From the NCBI RefSeq assembly GCF_000829375.1, contig NZ_AP014624.1, forward strand, positions 2,108,001-2,172,000: a stretch of DNA of 64,000 nt. The letters are read 5' to 3'. Each line of letters starts with the position of its first letter. Position 1 is the stretch's first letter. The notes below the pieces were generated by a model. That model was not told the DNA's origin and searched no databases. It worked only from the letters and a program-made list of their open reading frames with translations. Origin of the DNA: Chryseobacterium sp. StRB126. Lineage in GTDB: Bacteria > Bacteroidota > Bacteroidia > Flavobacteriales > Weeksellaceae. Below are positions 7,872 through 17,165 of this stretch, piece by piece. Position numbers and translations under genes: made by a program.

Positions 7872-9474
7872 ATTCTTTAATGAACTTTTCATAGTAAACC
7901 TTATCTTTTGAGAGGATTTTAAGGTAATAAACTCCTTTTGCAAAATCATCAACTTTTACAGACTTCTCATGATCTGCTTTTCTTATCAGTCTTCCCAGAT
8001 TATCATAAAGTTCCAGTGAGTTGATCTCGTTTTCTGAAGTAATATTCAGGATATTTTTTACAGGGTTTGGGAACAAAGCGAATTTTTCTTTTTTAACAAT
8101 TTCCGAAGTGTTTAATACACTGTTATATAGGCTTCCGAAATTAAGAATGCCATATCCCATCTGATCTGTATGGTTAGGATATAATGAAGCTGTTTGTCTT
8201 AGTTTGGATTTAAGCTGGTCTCTGTTCATAATAGGAAATGCCTGAAGAAGACAGGCAACTCCACCAGCAGCTATGGGAGTAGCAAGGGAAGTTCCATTCG
8301 TTGAATAGGTGGTATTCCCTAAAACTGTTGCGGTCGCAGTCCCTCGGGTACTTCCGTCTGGTTTAACAACTCCAAGGGAGTTAGGTCCGTAAGATGAAAA
8401 AGCAGAAGAATTCCCTGAAGAGTCTACCGCACCAATCGTAAACACTTTAGCATTGTCTGCAGGTGTCAAAAGATAATGCCAAGAACCAGTTCCTGAATTT
8501 CCTGCGGCAGCAAGAACAAAAATTCCTTTTTCTGCAGCAATTCCTGCTCCTCTTGCAATAAAAGAGGTACTTCCGTTCATATCAGCATAGGTGTAACTGT
8601 ATTGCGGATTATCAAAAACATTGTATCCAAGTGATGTGGTAATAACTTCAACACCTTTTCTGTCTGCTTCTTCAGCTGCTTCAATCCAATAGAGTTCTTC
8701 TTCCGGAACTTCAGCCGTTGTGTTTTCACTACGGTACAGATAAAAATCAGCATCAGGAGCTGAACCTACAAATACATTTTCGAGATAGCCGCCTATAACA
8801 CCTAAAACGGTTGTTCCATGGGCATTCAGAGAAGGGTTGTAAATGTCAGTAGACTTAGTGACAAAGTCATAACCCCCTTTTATTTTGTTATTGTTTCGTA
8901 ATCTTAAAAAAGCATCTCCGGTATTTACTGTAGGAAATCCGGTGTCAATAACAGCTATAGAAACTCCATTCCCGGTATAACCTGCCAGATGAAGAGGTCT
9001 TATATTGCTTTGGTCTATCTGTGCTGTACCAGTACCGTATTCAAAAGTGGTAAGAATCTTTTGAGTATGTGTTGGCATTTTCCATTTATTGACAGGTGCT
9101 GGCTGTACAGTAGGAGCTCCGTTACGCGCAAAACTTTCTACAGACAAAACAAAAGGCTGTGTTTGCAAGAGAGTGATTTGAGCAGGGGTTGCATTTACGG
9201 CGGCTCCATTAAGCCACTTAGAATAATCAGTGACAGTAAATCCCAGATTCTGAAGATTTTGTATATAAGATTGTTCTATAGGAGCATCCTGGTCATTAAG
9301 CGATATGCCTAAGGTTGTACGTCTGTCAAGTGATTTTTGACTAAGCTCAGAAAGAGGATTAGCATAAAATGCAGCTTTATTGGGCTTGTCTTTAAAAAAT
9401 ACAAAAACAAGCTGAGTTTGCGCAAAGGTATAAGAGTAACCTGTTAGGAAACAAAACAGTAAAATTTTTTTCAT
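7870..9474 (-). CDS. Secreted S8 subtilisin-like serine protease with T9SS sorting domain
   Basis: 534 aa with a signal peptide (MKKILLFCFLTGYSYTFAQ). A propeptide-like region runs to about residue 150. The subtilase domain has Asp177 (VIDTG), His219 (NAHGTT), oxyanion-hole Asn326 (AAGNSG) and Ser396 (GTSLATP). From about residue 464 there is a type A T9SS sorting domain (FPNPVKNILNI, LYDNLGRLI, GVYYLKI), which directs transport across the outer membrane and C-terminal processing. The predicted role is extracellular or surface proteolysis; the substrate is unknown. Confidence 0.95.
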   Translation of the reverse strand: MKKILLFCFLTGYSYTFAQTQLVFVFFKDKPNKAAFYANPLSELSQKSLDRRTTLGISLNDQDAPIEQSYIQNLQNLGFTVTDYSKWLNGAAVNATPAQITLLQTQPFVLSVESFARNGAPTVQPAPVNKWKMPTHTQKILTTFEYGTGTAQIDQSNIRPLHLAGYTGNGVSIAVIDTGFPTVNTGDAFLRLRNNNKIKGGYDFVTKSTDIYNPSLNAHGTTVLGVIGGYLENVFVGSAPDADFYLYRSENTTAEVPEEELYWIEAAEEADRKGVEVITTSLGYNVFDNPQYSYTYADMNGSTSFIARGAGIAAEKGIFVLAAAGNSGTGSWHYLLTPADNAKVFTIGAVDSSGNSSAFSSYGPNSLGVVKPDGSTRGTATATVLGNTTYSTNGTSLATPIAAGGVACLLQAFPIMNRDQLKSKLRQTASLYPNHTDQMGYGILNFGSLYNSVLNTSEIVKKEKFALFPNPVKNILNITSENEINSLELYDNLGRLIRKADHEKSVKVDDFAKGVYYLKILSKDKVYYEKFIKE

Positions 9475-9515
9475 ATAAATTTTTGTATAAAGATAAAAAC
9501 AAAATCAATAAAATT

Positions 9516-9545
9516 TTTGGTAGGATTTTAAAATCCTTATTTTTA
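9516..9545 (+). promoter_or_regulatory. Promoter-like site with a 16-bp palindrome in its spacer
   Basis: TTTG at 9516-9519 and TATTTTTA at 9538-9545 (one mismatch to TAnnTTTG) are 18 bases apart, upstream of the aminotransferase gene. The spacer contains the perfect palindrome AGGATTTTAAAATCCT (9522-9537), a candidate operator. Confidence 0.35.
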
Positions 9546-9561
9546 CAGAAATAATTTATTT

Positions 9562-10686
9562 ATGAAAAAAATTCAGATGGTTGACTTGCAAAGTCAGTAT
9601 TACAAAATAAAGAATGATGTAGACAATGCAGTTTTAAATGTAATGGATTCCGCAGCTTTTATTAACGGTCCTGAAGTAAAGTCTTTCCAGAATGAATTGG
9701 AGTCTTATTTAGATGTAAAACATGTTATTCCATGTGCTAATGGAACTGATGCATTACAGATTGCTCTTATGGCACTGGATCTGAAGGAGGGAGACGAAAT
9801 CATTACTGCTGATTTTACCTTTGCTGCAACAGTAGAGGTGATTCATCTGCTTAAATTAAAATCTGTTTTGGTAGATGTTGACTATGATACATTTACTATT
9901 TCTACAGAAGCTTTAAGAAAGGCCATTACACCAAAAACAAAGGCTATTATTCCTGTACATATATTCGGACAGTGTGCAAATATGGAAGAAATCCTTAAAA
10001 TTGCGGAAGAGCACAATTTATACGTAATTGAAGACAATGCACAGGCAATTGGTGCAGAATATACATTCTCTGACGGGACATCAAAATATGCCGGAACAAT
10101 GGCAACTGTAGGTACAACTTCTTTCTTCCCTTCTAAAAACCTTGGATGTTATGGAGATGGAGGTGCTATTTTTACCAACAATGATGAGCTGGCACACCGT
10201 TTAAGGGGAATTGTAAACCATGGAATGTACGAAAGATATTACCATGATGAGGTTGGGGTAAACTCTCGTCTGGACAGTATTCAGGCAGCAGTTTTAAGAA
10301 AAAAATTACCACACCTGGACTCATACAACGAAGCGAGAAGAAAAGCCGCTGATTATTATGATGAAGCATTCGCTGGACATGAAAATATTTTAACTCCAAA
10401 AAGATCAGAGAGTTCTACTCACGTATTCCACCAGTATACACTGAGAATTCTGAATGGTAAGAGAAATGAACTTCAGAAATTCCTTACAGAAAAGGAAATT
10501 CCTGCAATGATCTACTATCCGGTAGCCTTAAGAAAGCAAAAAGCGTATTTCCAGGAGAGTAATGCAGCTGATTTTGTGAATACAGATAAGCTTTTGGATC
10601 AGGTGATCTCTTTACCAATGCATACGGAATTAGACGAAGAACAGTTGAAGTATATTACAGACGCTGTACTTGAGTTTATGGGGTAA
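9562..10686 (+). CDS. DegT/DnrJ/EryC1/StrS-family sugar aminotransferase
   Basis: 374 aa, usual length. This PLP enzyme family transfers an amino group to keto-sugar nucleotides for LPS, O-antigen or capsule. The PLP-binding lysine is Lys192 in FFPSKNLGCYGDGGAI. The VIEDNAQA motif before it contributes the Asp that contacts the cofactor ring, and GTDALQIAL binds the phosphate. It starts a run with a 4-TM protein, galE, a methyltransferase and a cytidylyltransferase-like gene, which supports a surface-polysaccharide role. The exact sugar substrate cannot be assigned. Confidence 0.9.
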   Translation: MKKIQMVDLQSQYYKIKNDVDNAVLNVMDSAAFINGPEVKSFQNELESYLDVKHVIPCANGTDALQIALMALDLKEGDEIITADFTFAATVEVIHLLKLKSVLVDVDYDTFTISTEALRKAITPKTKAIIPVHIFGQCANMEEILKIAEEHNLYVIEDNAQAIGAEYTFSDGTSKYAGTMATVGTTSFFPSKNLGCYGDGGAIFTNNDELAHRLRGIVNHGMYERYYHDEVGVNSRLDSIQAAVLRKKLPHLDSYNEARRKAADYYDEAFAGHENILTPKRSESSTHVFHQYTLRILNGKRNELQKFLTEKEIPAMIYYPVALRKQKAYFQESNAADFVNTDKLLDQVISLPMHTELDEEQLKYITDAVLEFMG

Positions 10687-10689
10687 TGA

Positions 10690-11127
10690 ATGAAAAATAG
10701 AATATTTAAATATAGAATAGTTGGAATAGTGGTATTTCTGTTCGAATTGTTTTTACTTTTTTTATTTGGCTATGGTACTTATGATTCATTTATAAAATTC
10801 AGTATTGAACAGAAATTTTCAGTAGAGAGTTTTATTTTTATTTCTGCAGCATCAATCTGTATAAGTACATTTTTAAGCTTAATATTACTTTTATTTAAAA
10901 GCACAAAAGCGATTCTATATTTAAATATAAACTATATTTTAATTTTATTATTTTTTGTTTCAGGATACATAAACATTCTGGTCAAAAAAACGTTTGAAGA
11001 AGGTGATAGTTTAAAATTATTTTTCACATTTTCTACCATCTCAGTTTTTATTTTGATAACTAATGTTTTTAAAAATAAAAAAATACAGTTTCTGGAAATG
11101 GATGAGATTGGAAAATATAAAGATTAA
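10690..11127 (+). CDS. Small four-helix membrane protein, unknown
   Basis: 145 aa. It begins three bases after the aminotransferase stop and ends nine bases before galE. Four hydrophobic segments are visible (about residues 8-27, 45-66, 73-95 and 106-124), with a short charged C-terminal tail. It is markedly more AT-rich than the flanking enzyme genes. I recognise no family. Its tight position between two sugar-nucleotide enzyme genes suggests co-transcription but not a function. Confidence 0.65.
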   Translation: MKNRIFKYRIVGIVVFLFELFLLFLFGYGTYDSFIKFSIEQKFSVESFIFISAASICISTFLSLILLLFKSTKAILYLNINYILILLFFVSGYINILVKKTFEEGDSLKLFFTFSTISVFILITNVFKNKKIQFLEMDEIGKYKD

Positions 11128-11136
11128 AAAATAAAA

Positions 11137-12156
11137 ATGGCAATACTTGTTACAGGAGGACTTGGATATATTGGTTCTCATACCGTTGTAGAACTGCTTA
11201 ATAATGGCTTTGAAGTTGTTATTGTAGACGATCTGTCCCATTCGGAGAGATTTATTTTAAATAATATTGAGGAAATTACGGGTAAGAAGCCGGTTTTTTA
11301 TCCTTTTGATTTGAAGCGTAAAGAACTTCTGAATCAGGTTTTTGATGCTCATACCATTGAAGGATGTATTAATTTTGCAGCTTTTAAAGCTGTAGGAGAG
11401 AGTCAGGTAAAACCTATAGATTATTACGAAAATAATTTATTCTCTCTTATTAATATCTTACAGGAGTTTAAAGAAAGAGAAATCTCAAACTTTATTTTCA
11501 GTTCATCATGTACTGTTTACGGACAGGCTGATGTGATGCCAATTGATGAAAATACACCATTAAAAATGCCTGAAAGCGTTTATGGGAAGACTAAGCAAAT
11601 GGGAGAGGAAATCCTTATTGATTTTGCTAAGGCATACAAGCGTAAAATATCCTTATTAAGATACTTTAATCCCATTGGAGCGCATCCATCTGCAAAACTT
11701 GGAGAGCTGCCAATAGGAATCCCTAATAACCTTGTTCCTTACGTAATGCAGACTGCTGCAGGAGTTCGCGAAAAATTAAGCGTTTGGGGAGATGATTATC
11801 CAACAGAAGACGGAACAGCTGTTCGTGATTATATCTATGTTGTAGACCTGGCTAAAGCTCACGTAGCAGCCTTGAAAAAACTAATAGAAGACCAATCGGG
11901 TGAAGCAGTGATTGATACTTATAATTTGGGAACAGGAAAAGGATCATCCGTTTTGGAAGTGGTGAAGGCATTTGAAAAAGCTAATAACGTAGAGGTTTCT
12001 TATCAGATCTGTGATAGGAGAGAAGGTGATATTACAATTGCTTATGCAGATCCTTCCAAAGCAGAAAGAGAGCTTGGTTGGAAGTCTGGCACATCTTTGG
12101 AAGAGTCTTTAAAGACTGTTTGGGAGTGGCAAAAATATCTCAACTCGAGAAACTAA
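11137..12156 (+). CDS. galE: UDP-glucose 4-epimerase
   Basis: 339 aa, normal for GalE, which interconverts UDP-glucose and UDP-galactose (some members also act on the N-acetyl forms). The short-chain dehydrogenase fold shows the NAD-binding GGLGYIGS at the N-terminus, catalytic Ser124 in FSSSCTVYG and the Tyr149/Lys153 pair in YGKTK. The C-terminal half carries substrate-binding segments (YFNPIGAH, GTAVRDYIYVVDL). It supplies galactose units for surface glycans and fits the adjacent aminotransferase. Confidence 0.94.
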   Translation: MAILVTGGLGYIGSHTVVELLNNGFEVVIVDDLSHSERFILNNIEEITGKKPVFYPFDLKRKELLNQVFDAHTIEGCINFAAFKAVGESQVKPIDYYENNLFSLINILQEFKEREISNFIFSSSCTVYGQADVMPIDENTPLKMPESVYGKTKQMGEEILIDFAKAYKRKISLLRYFNPIGAHPSAKLGELPIGIPNNLVPYVMQTAAGVREKLSVWGDDYPTEDGTAVRDYIYVVDLAKAHVAALKKLIEDQSGEAVIDTYNLGTGKGSSVLEVVKAFEKANNVEVSYQICDRREGDITIAYADPSKAERELGWKSGTSLEESLKTVWEWQKYLNSRN

Positions 12157-12174
12157 ACTCATAAATTCAATTAT

Positions 12175-12939
12175 ATGGCTTGGAATCCTGAAGTATATGA
12201 CCAATTTAAAGAAGAGCGTTCAACTCCTTTCTTTGACCTGTTAAAGCTTGTAGCATCAAGAACGGGAATATCTGTTATCGATTTAGGATGTGGAACGGGA
12301 GAACTTACTTCGAAACTTTTAGATTATTTAGAAGATTCTAAGGTTTTAGGAATAGATTCTTCTGGAGAAATGCTTGAGAAAGCAGCCCAGTTTAAAACAA
12401 GCAGATTGACTTTTGAAAAAAGGAGCATTGAAGAGCAGCTTCATTTGGGAGATACTTTTGATTTGATTATTTCCAATGCAGCGATCCAATGGTGCAGTCA
12501 TCATAAAGAGCTTTTTCCAAGAATTATAAGTAAAATTAAGGAAGGGGGACAATTAGCGGTGCAGATTCCTTCTAATCATGAATATGTGGTTCATCAGCTC
12601 CTCAGAAAAGTTGCGGGTACAGAGCCTTATAAAAGTGCCTATAATGGATGGGAAAGAGAGTATACGGTTTTAGCAATTGAAGACTACGCTCAGATATTAT
12701 TTGAGAATAATGGGAAAGAAATTACAGTATTTGAGAAAGTGTTCCCGCATGTTCTTGAAAATGCAGAAGCAGTATTTACTTGGGCTTCCGGAACAGCGAT
12801 GCTTCCTTATATAGAAAAGCTTCCTGATGAAATGAAAGAAGAATTTAAAAACGATTATAAACAACAATTACAAAACATCTTCCCTGAATCACCGGTCTTT
12901 TATCCGTTTAAAAGAACCTTTATTTCAGCGAAGTTTTAA
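12175..12939 (+). CDS. SAM-dependent methyltransferase, trans-aconitate methyltransferase-like
   Basis: 254 aa. The start MAWNPEVYDQFKEERSTPF matches the pattern of Tam (trans-aconitate 2-methyltransferase), and the SAM-binding motif VIDLGCGTGELT follows. SNAAIQWCSHH and LAVQIPSNHE also fit that family. In E. coli Tam methylates trans-aconitate, a by-product of the TCA cycle. It lies 18 bases after galE and probably shares its transcript. A small-molecule methyltransferase with another substrate is possible. Confidence 0.8.
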   Translation: MAWNPEVYDQFKEERSTPFFDLLKLVASRTGISVIDLGCGTGELTSKLLDYLEDSKVLGIDSSGEMLEKAAQFKTSRLTFEKRSIEEQLHLGDTFDLIISNAAIQWCSHHKELFPRIISKIKEGGQLAVQIPSNHEYVVHQLLRKVAGTEPYKSAYNGWEREYTVLAIEDYAQILFENNGKEITVFEKVFPHVLENAEAVFTWASGTAMLPYIEKLPDEMKEEFKNDYKQQLQNIFPESPVFYPFKRTFISAKF

Positions 12940-12952
12940 TTTTATCATTAAT

Positions 12953-13405
12953 ATGAAGACACAAAGAATAGGGATTACATTTTCCTCGTTTGATTTATTA
13001 CATGCAGGACATATCAAAATGCTTGAAGAAGCTAAAACAGTATGTGACTATCTGATTGTAGGATTACAGATTGATCCATCCCACGACCGTCCAAATAAAA
13101 ACAAACCCAGCCAGACGATTGTTGAACGTTATATTCAGTTAAAAGCAGTAAATGCTGTGGATGAAATTGTACCTTATTACACGGAAGAAGATTTGCTGGA
13201 TATCTTAAAATCTTTTGTAATTGATATAAGAATCATTGGTGATGATTATATAGACAGAGATTTTACAGGTAAACAATACTGTGAGGAAAAAGGGATTGAG
13301 ATCTTTTACAACAAAAGAGACCACAGATTTTCCACCAGCGACTTAAGAAAAAGAATCTACGAAGCTGAAAAAGAAAAAGAGAGCAGAGTAGAGTCTGTAA
13401 AATAA
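12953..13405 (+). CDS. Cytidylyltransferase-family nucleotidyltransferase (GCT/TagD-like)
   Basis: 150 aa. The nucleotide-binding HxGH motif is HAGH in FSSFDLLHAGHIKMLEEAK, and the second motif is STSDLRKRI. This size and pattern match glycerol-3-phosphate cytidylyltransferase and related enzymes that make CDP- or ADP-activated alcohols and sugars. It is the last gene of the sugar group. Its 3' end overlaps the annotated TonB-receptor frame on the other strand by 143 bases, which is more likely a fault in that receptor frame than in this gene. Confidence 0.85.
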   Translation: MKTQRIGITFSSFDLLHAGHIKMLEEAKTVCDYLIVGLQIDPSHDRPNKNKPSQTIVERYIQLKAVNAVDEIVPYYTEEDLLDILKSFVIDIRIIGDDYIDRDFTGKQYCEEKGIEIFYNKRDHRFSTSDLRKRIYEAEKEKESRVESVK

Positions 13406-15977
13406 AAACAAAAAACCCGAAATTTCTTTTCGGCTGTTCTATCTTTTCACCCTGTTTGAATCTGTAAGTTAAAGAGAGAGAAAACTGTCTTGGCTGCCAT
13501 TGCATGAAGCTACTGCGGGTATAATCGCTGGCGTAATTAAACACTTCCATACCTCTTGTATTAAAGATATCCTGAATGTTGAATGTAATAGTTCCATCTC
13601 CTTTCCAAATGGTTTTGGATGCTCCGAAGTTTACAGCATACATATCTTTTCTATCCTGGTTTTCTGTTTTCTGTCCACCTCTGTAGAAACCTTGTAACTG
13701 TACACTTAATGTCTTATCCAGTCTGAATGTAGTATTAAGACGTAATCGGGTAGAGAAACCACTTCCTGTAAAGTTTAATGTTCTTATCTGGTTCAATCCA
13801 TCTTTATCTATTGTAGCATAAGAAGTGATTCCTGTTGTTTTGTATCTGAAGATATCCGCACTACCCATAATTTTGAACCATGCAAAAGGATCATAAGTGA
13901 AATTTAAGTCCAAACCAATACGATCGTCATTGCCCAGGTTTTCCGGTTTAGTGTAGAAGACAGTTTCTCTTTCATCCGGTCTGTAGACTAGCATTTTTGT
14001 ATCTTCTGTGGCATGTCTGTAATAGAAGGTAGGATTCAGGGTAAACTTCTTTTTTGTAAGGTTATAACCTACTTCGTATGAATCTACATACGACGGGTTT
14101 AAATCAATATTTCCCTCGAAAATATTTTGATTATTGGTATAATTCGAGAAAGGAACCATAAAGAATGATCTAGGTCTGTCTATTCTTCGGGAATAATTAA
14201 CTAAGATCTGGTTATTCTTAGCGATGTCATAACTTAAGAATACACTTGGGAATAAATTATTGTAATTCTTAGGTTTATCTAATGGAGCTTTCGTAGGATT
14301 CTGGCTGATATAATTAATCTTAACATTGGAAATCTCATCTCTTAATCCTACCTGATAACCAAAGTTTCCAATCTTACTTCTAAACTGTAAATAGAAGGCA
14401 TTGAACATTTCCTTGTAGTCTGTATTGTTATTGTAATCTGCAATCAGTGGGTTGTTTGATGTGGTGCTTACAAAGTTATTATATGTATTGTTATTGATAT
14501 CCAATCTGTAACCGGCCTCAAGCTTAGAGTTTTCGCCTATCGGTAATTCATAATCTGCTTTTCCTATTATGGTTTTGCTTACAGAATGTCTTCTGGTAAT
14601 ATCCTGTACAGAAAGAATATGGTCTACACTTTCCTGAATGTCTGCATTATTATTACTTCTGTTTCTCTGTAAACTTAATGATACAGATAAGTTTTGACCT
14701 TTATCGTCAAATTTATGGTCCAACCCTACATCCCCCTGGAAAGCAAGGTTATTAAAGATACTTTTAGAATCTCTCAAAGTGTAAGGATTCATAAGTTTCC
14801 ATGGATCTGAGGTGTCTTTTGTGTATTTGTAAAAAGAGTCATAAGTATTTACCAGATCATTTCCGTCACCTTCAAAAGTCCTTACCAATCCTGTTAGATT
14901 AATAGAGGTTTTTTCAGAAATATCATATACAAAACCGGCACTTGCATTATAGTTTTTATTATAGGTTTTGCTGGTAGAGTTTTGAAGTTGATGAACGGGA
15001 ACAGTAGGGATTTTATCTATTTCTGCCTGAGTGGTAGGAATAGGGTCTACTTTCGGGAATTTAATATTATGATAGGTGGTTTCAGTATTACTTTTGGTTT
15101 TATTTTCCGTATAGCCGCCGCCGCCATTTACAAACCAGGTCCAGTTATTTTTTCTCCAGCTTAAATTGGCATTCAGGGATGTTCTTGGGAAATATCCAAG
15201 ACTTCCAACCACACTCCCGTTAAATCCTACTTTTTTGCTTTTTTTAAGAATAATATTTAAAATACCAGAAGTACCACTTGCTTCAAACTTTGAAGAAGGG
15301 TTGGTAATAACTTCAATTCTCTCGATTTGATCTGCTGGAATACTCTGTAAAGCATTTGCTCCATCATCAATACCCAATAGGGAAGAAGGCTTACCGTTGA
15401 TTAGGAATTTTACGTTAGAACTTCCTCTCATAGAAACAGTTCCATCCGTATCTACAGTAACCGATGGCACATTGGTTAAAACATCCTGCAGGCTTCCTCC
15501 TTTGCTCACAATATCCTGTGAAGGATCATAAGTCTTTTTGTCAAGTTCTACTTTATAGGCTTTGGTTGCTGAAGCTGTGATAACAACACCCTGTATTTCA
15601 TTGGTTTTGCCGTCAATAGTAGAGGTAGCCTCTGCCTCAATAGATAGCGCCCCGATATTACCTGCTGCTGCAATATTTTTGCTGACAACACTTTTTTTGT
15701 AATCAATAGCTTCTACAGTAATATCATAACTTCCGGGAGTAAGCTGTAATTTATATTGTCCTTTTTCATCCGTCAATACAGCATCGCTTAATGATTTGTT
15801 GGCCTTGTTGCTAAAGGCTACAGAGGCATAAGGAACCGGCTGGTTCTTTTTATTGACAATGATTCCTGAAATATCAGCCTTTTCCTGGGCAAAAGCCATA
15901 GCAGCTGCCGAGAGTACTAAAGTAAGTCCTAGTGTTTTTCTGGTAAAAATATTGACAATTTCTGTCTTATTCTTCAT
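13263..15977 (-). CDS. TonB-dependent-receptor-like outer membrane protein (C-terminus aberrant)
   Basis: 904 aa as read. It has a signal peptide ending MAFAQ, a carboxypeptidase-regulatory-like Ig domain (about 35-115), a plug domain (about 140-245, with GSLQDVLTNVPSVTVD and a NPSSKFEASGTSGILNI segment) and an outer-membrane barrel of the OMP_b-brl_3 type. The barrel ends at SLTYRF, residue 840. The last 60 or so residues are Phe/Cys-rich and merely antisense to the neighbouring gene, and the frame crosses the gene's own terminator. The native stop has probably been lost by an indel or deletion. The substrate is unknown. Confidence 0.88.
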   Translation of the reverse strand: MKNKTEIVNIFTRKTLGLTLVLSAAAMAFAQEKADISGIIVNKKNQPVPYASVAFSNKANKSLSDAVLTDEKGQYKLQLTPGSYDITVEAIDYKKSVVSKNIAAAGNIGALSIEAEATSTIDGKTNEIQGVVITASATKAYKVELDKKTYDPSQDIVSKGGSLQDVLTNVPSVTVDTDGTVSMRGSSNVKFLINGKPSSLLGIDDGANALQSIPADQIERIEVITNPSSKFEASGTSGILNIILKKSKKVGFNGSVVGSLGYFPRTSLNANLSWRKNNWTWFVNGGGGYTENKTKSNTETTYHNIKFPKVDPIPTTQAEIDKIPTVPVHQLQNSTSKTYNKNYNASAGFVYDISEKTSINLTGLVRTFEGDGNDLVNTYDSFYKYTKDTSDPWKLMNPYTLRDSKSIFNNLAFQGDVGLDHKFDDKGQNLSVSLSLQRNRSNNNADIQESVDHILSVQDITRRHSVSKTIIGKADYELPIGENSKLEAGYRLDINNNTYNNFVSTTSNNPLIADYNNNTDYKEMFNAFYLQFRSKIGNFGYQVGLRDEISNVKINYISQNPTKAPLDKPKNYNNLFPSVFLSYDIAKNNQILVNYSRRIDRPRSFFMVPFSNYTNNQNIFEGNIDLNPSYVDSYEVGYNLTKKKFTLNPTFYYRHATEDTKMLVYRPDERETVFYTKPENLGNDDRIGLDLNFTYDPFAWFKIMGSADIFRYKTTGITSYATIDKDGLNQIRTLNFTGSGFSTRLRLNTTFRLDKTLSVQLQGFYRGGQKTENQDRKDMYAVNFGASKTIWKGDGTITFNIQDIFNTRGMEVFNYASDYTRSSFMQWQPRQFSLSLTYRFKQGEKIEQPKRNFGFFVFILQTLLCSLFLFQLRRFFFLSRWWKICGLFCCKRSQSLFPHSIVYL
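13405..13433 (-). terminator. Terminator of the TonB-type receptor gene
   Basis: On the minus strand CCGAAA, AGAAA, TTTCGG (13433-13417) is followed directly by a T-rich tail (GTTTTTTGTTTTT). This is a good intrinsic terminator, yet the receptor reading frame continues through it for another 142 bases. Confidence 0.8.
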
Positions 15978-16017
15978 AGGTTATTTTTTTGTATAAAATC
16001 GTGAAAGGATAACCCTT

Positions 16018-16058
16018 AACATTTTGAAATTCAATATTTATTTGACTATCAAAATGTT
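16018..16058. promoter_or_regulatory. Inverted repeat upstream of the TonB-type receptor
   Basis: AACATTTTGA (16018-16027) and TCAAAATGTT (16049-16058) are perfect inverted 10-mers with a 21-base spacer, about 40-80 bases upstream of the receptor ATG. No T-run follows in either direction, so an operator is more likely than a terminator. Confidence 0.35.
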
Positions 16059-16109
16059 ATGATTTAATTATTGTTTTTTATTTCTATAAAATACTGGTGT
16101 CTGCTAAGC

Positions 16110-17135
16110 TTATTTTATATTTTTTGAATTGAGCCAGTCCTGATAAGCTTTTGCATTTACAGCATGCTCTTCCGCACTTGCCGTAAACTTATGATACCCA
16201 AATCTTGCAGGATCTGCGCACATAAATATATAATTATTGTTTTCTGCATTTAAAACTGCATCTACTGAGTTTTTATCCACTACACAAATTGGTCCCGGAG
16301 GAATTCCTGCATTAGCGTAGGTATTATATGGAGATGGAGTAGACAGATGTTTATATAATACTCTTTTAATCGATTCTTTAAAGTTCGTCTGCTTATTGAT
16401 TGCATAAATTACAGTTGGATCAGACTGAAGTTTCATTCCTTTTCTGTAACGGTTTAAATATAAACCGGCAATGGTTTTCATTTCATCCTTCTTTCCTCCC
16501 GATTCTTTATATACAATAGATGCAAGAGCATAAATCTGTTCTCTTGAAAGCCCTGATTGCTGTTCTTTATTTTTTCTTTCACTGGTCCAGAACTCATTGT
16601 ACTGATCTTCGAATTTTGCAAAAAATTCTCTAGGGCTTACGGTCCAGAAAAAGTTATAAGTATCAATGAAGAAATATTTCTTTAGATCTTCAATGTCTTT
16701 ATATCCTTTTTGTTGGGCCACTATATCCAGATCATTTACAAAATGAAGAGAATCCAATTCTGTCTTTTTGGTAACCTTTCCAATCATCTGGTACATATCT
16801 CCAAAATCTCCGATTCTGAATGAATTTGCTGTTTGGTTACCAGCTTTAATCATATTAACAAGGTCTGTATTTCCTTTCCCACTTTGGATATGATAGCGTC
16901 CTGCTTTAAAATTAGAAGCAAGGCCTTTATCTTTGGCTACCACTTCAAAAGATTTATGGTCTTTGATGTATGGAGCAATAGAATCCATGATCTGATTAAA
17001 GTTTGCCTTATGAGGGATCAAAACATAACCGTCCTTTTCTACATTGTTTCCAAAATACTTATTATAAAATCTCAATCCAAAAAATCCTGCTACTACAAAA
17101 ACAAGCAGAATGATAATGAGAATAGCTTTTTTCAT
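16110..17135 (-). CDS. mltG: Endolytic murein transglycosylase
   Basis: 341 aa with one N-terminal membrane anchor (residues 4-22). The YceG/MltG domain carries the catalytic Glu211 in ASIVYKESGG and the segments LNRYRKGMKLQSDPTV and STPSPYNTYANAGIPPGPI. MltG cleaves nascent glycan strands at the inner membrane and thereby sets peptidoglycan strand length. It follows dapF with a 30-base gap on the same strand, so a diaminopimelate supply enzyme and a glycan terminase share a likely operon. Confidence 0.95.
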   Translation of the reverse strand: MKKAILIIILLVFVVAGFFGLRFYNKYFGNNVEKDGYVLIPHKANFNQIMDSIAPYIKDHKSFEVVAKDKGLASNFKAGRYHIQSGKGNTDLVNMIKAGNQTANSFRIGDFGDMYQMIGKVTKKTELDSLHFVNDLDIVAQQKGYKDIEDLKKYFFIDTYNFFWTVSPREFFAKFEDQYNEFWTSERKNKEQQSGLSREQIYALASIVYKESGGKKDEMKTIAGLYLNRYRKGMKLQSDPTVIYAINKQTNFKESIKRVLYKHLSTPSPYNTYANAGIPPGPICVVDKNSVDAVLNAENNNYIFMCADPARFGYHKFTASAEEHAVNAKAYQDWLNSKNIK

Positions 17136-17165
17136 TCCTATATTATTGATTAAAAGTTTTTGATT

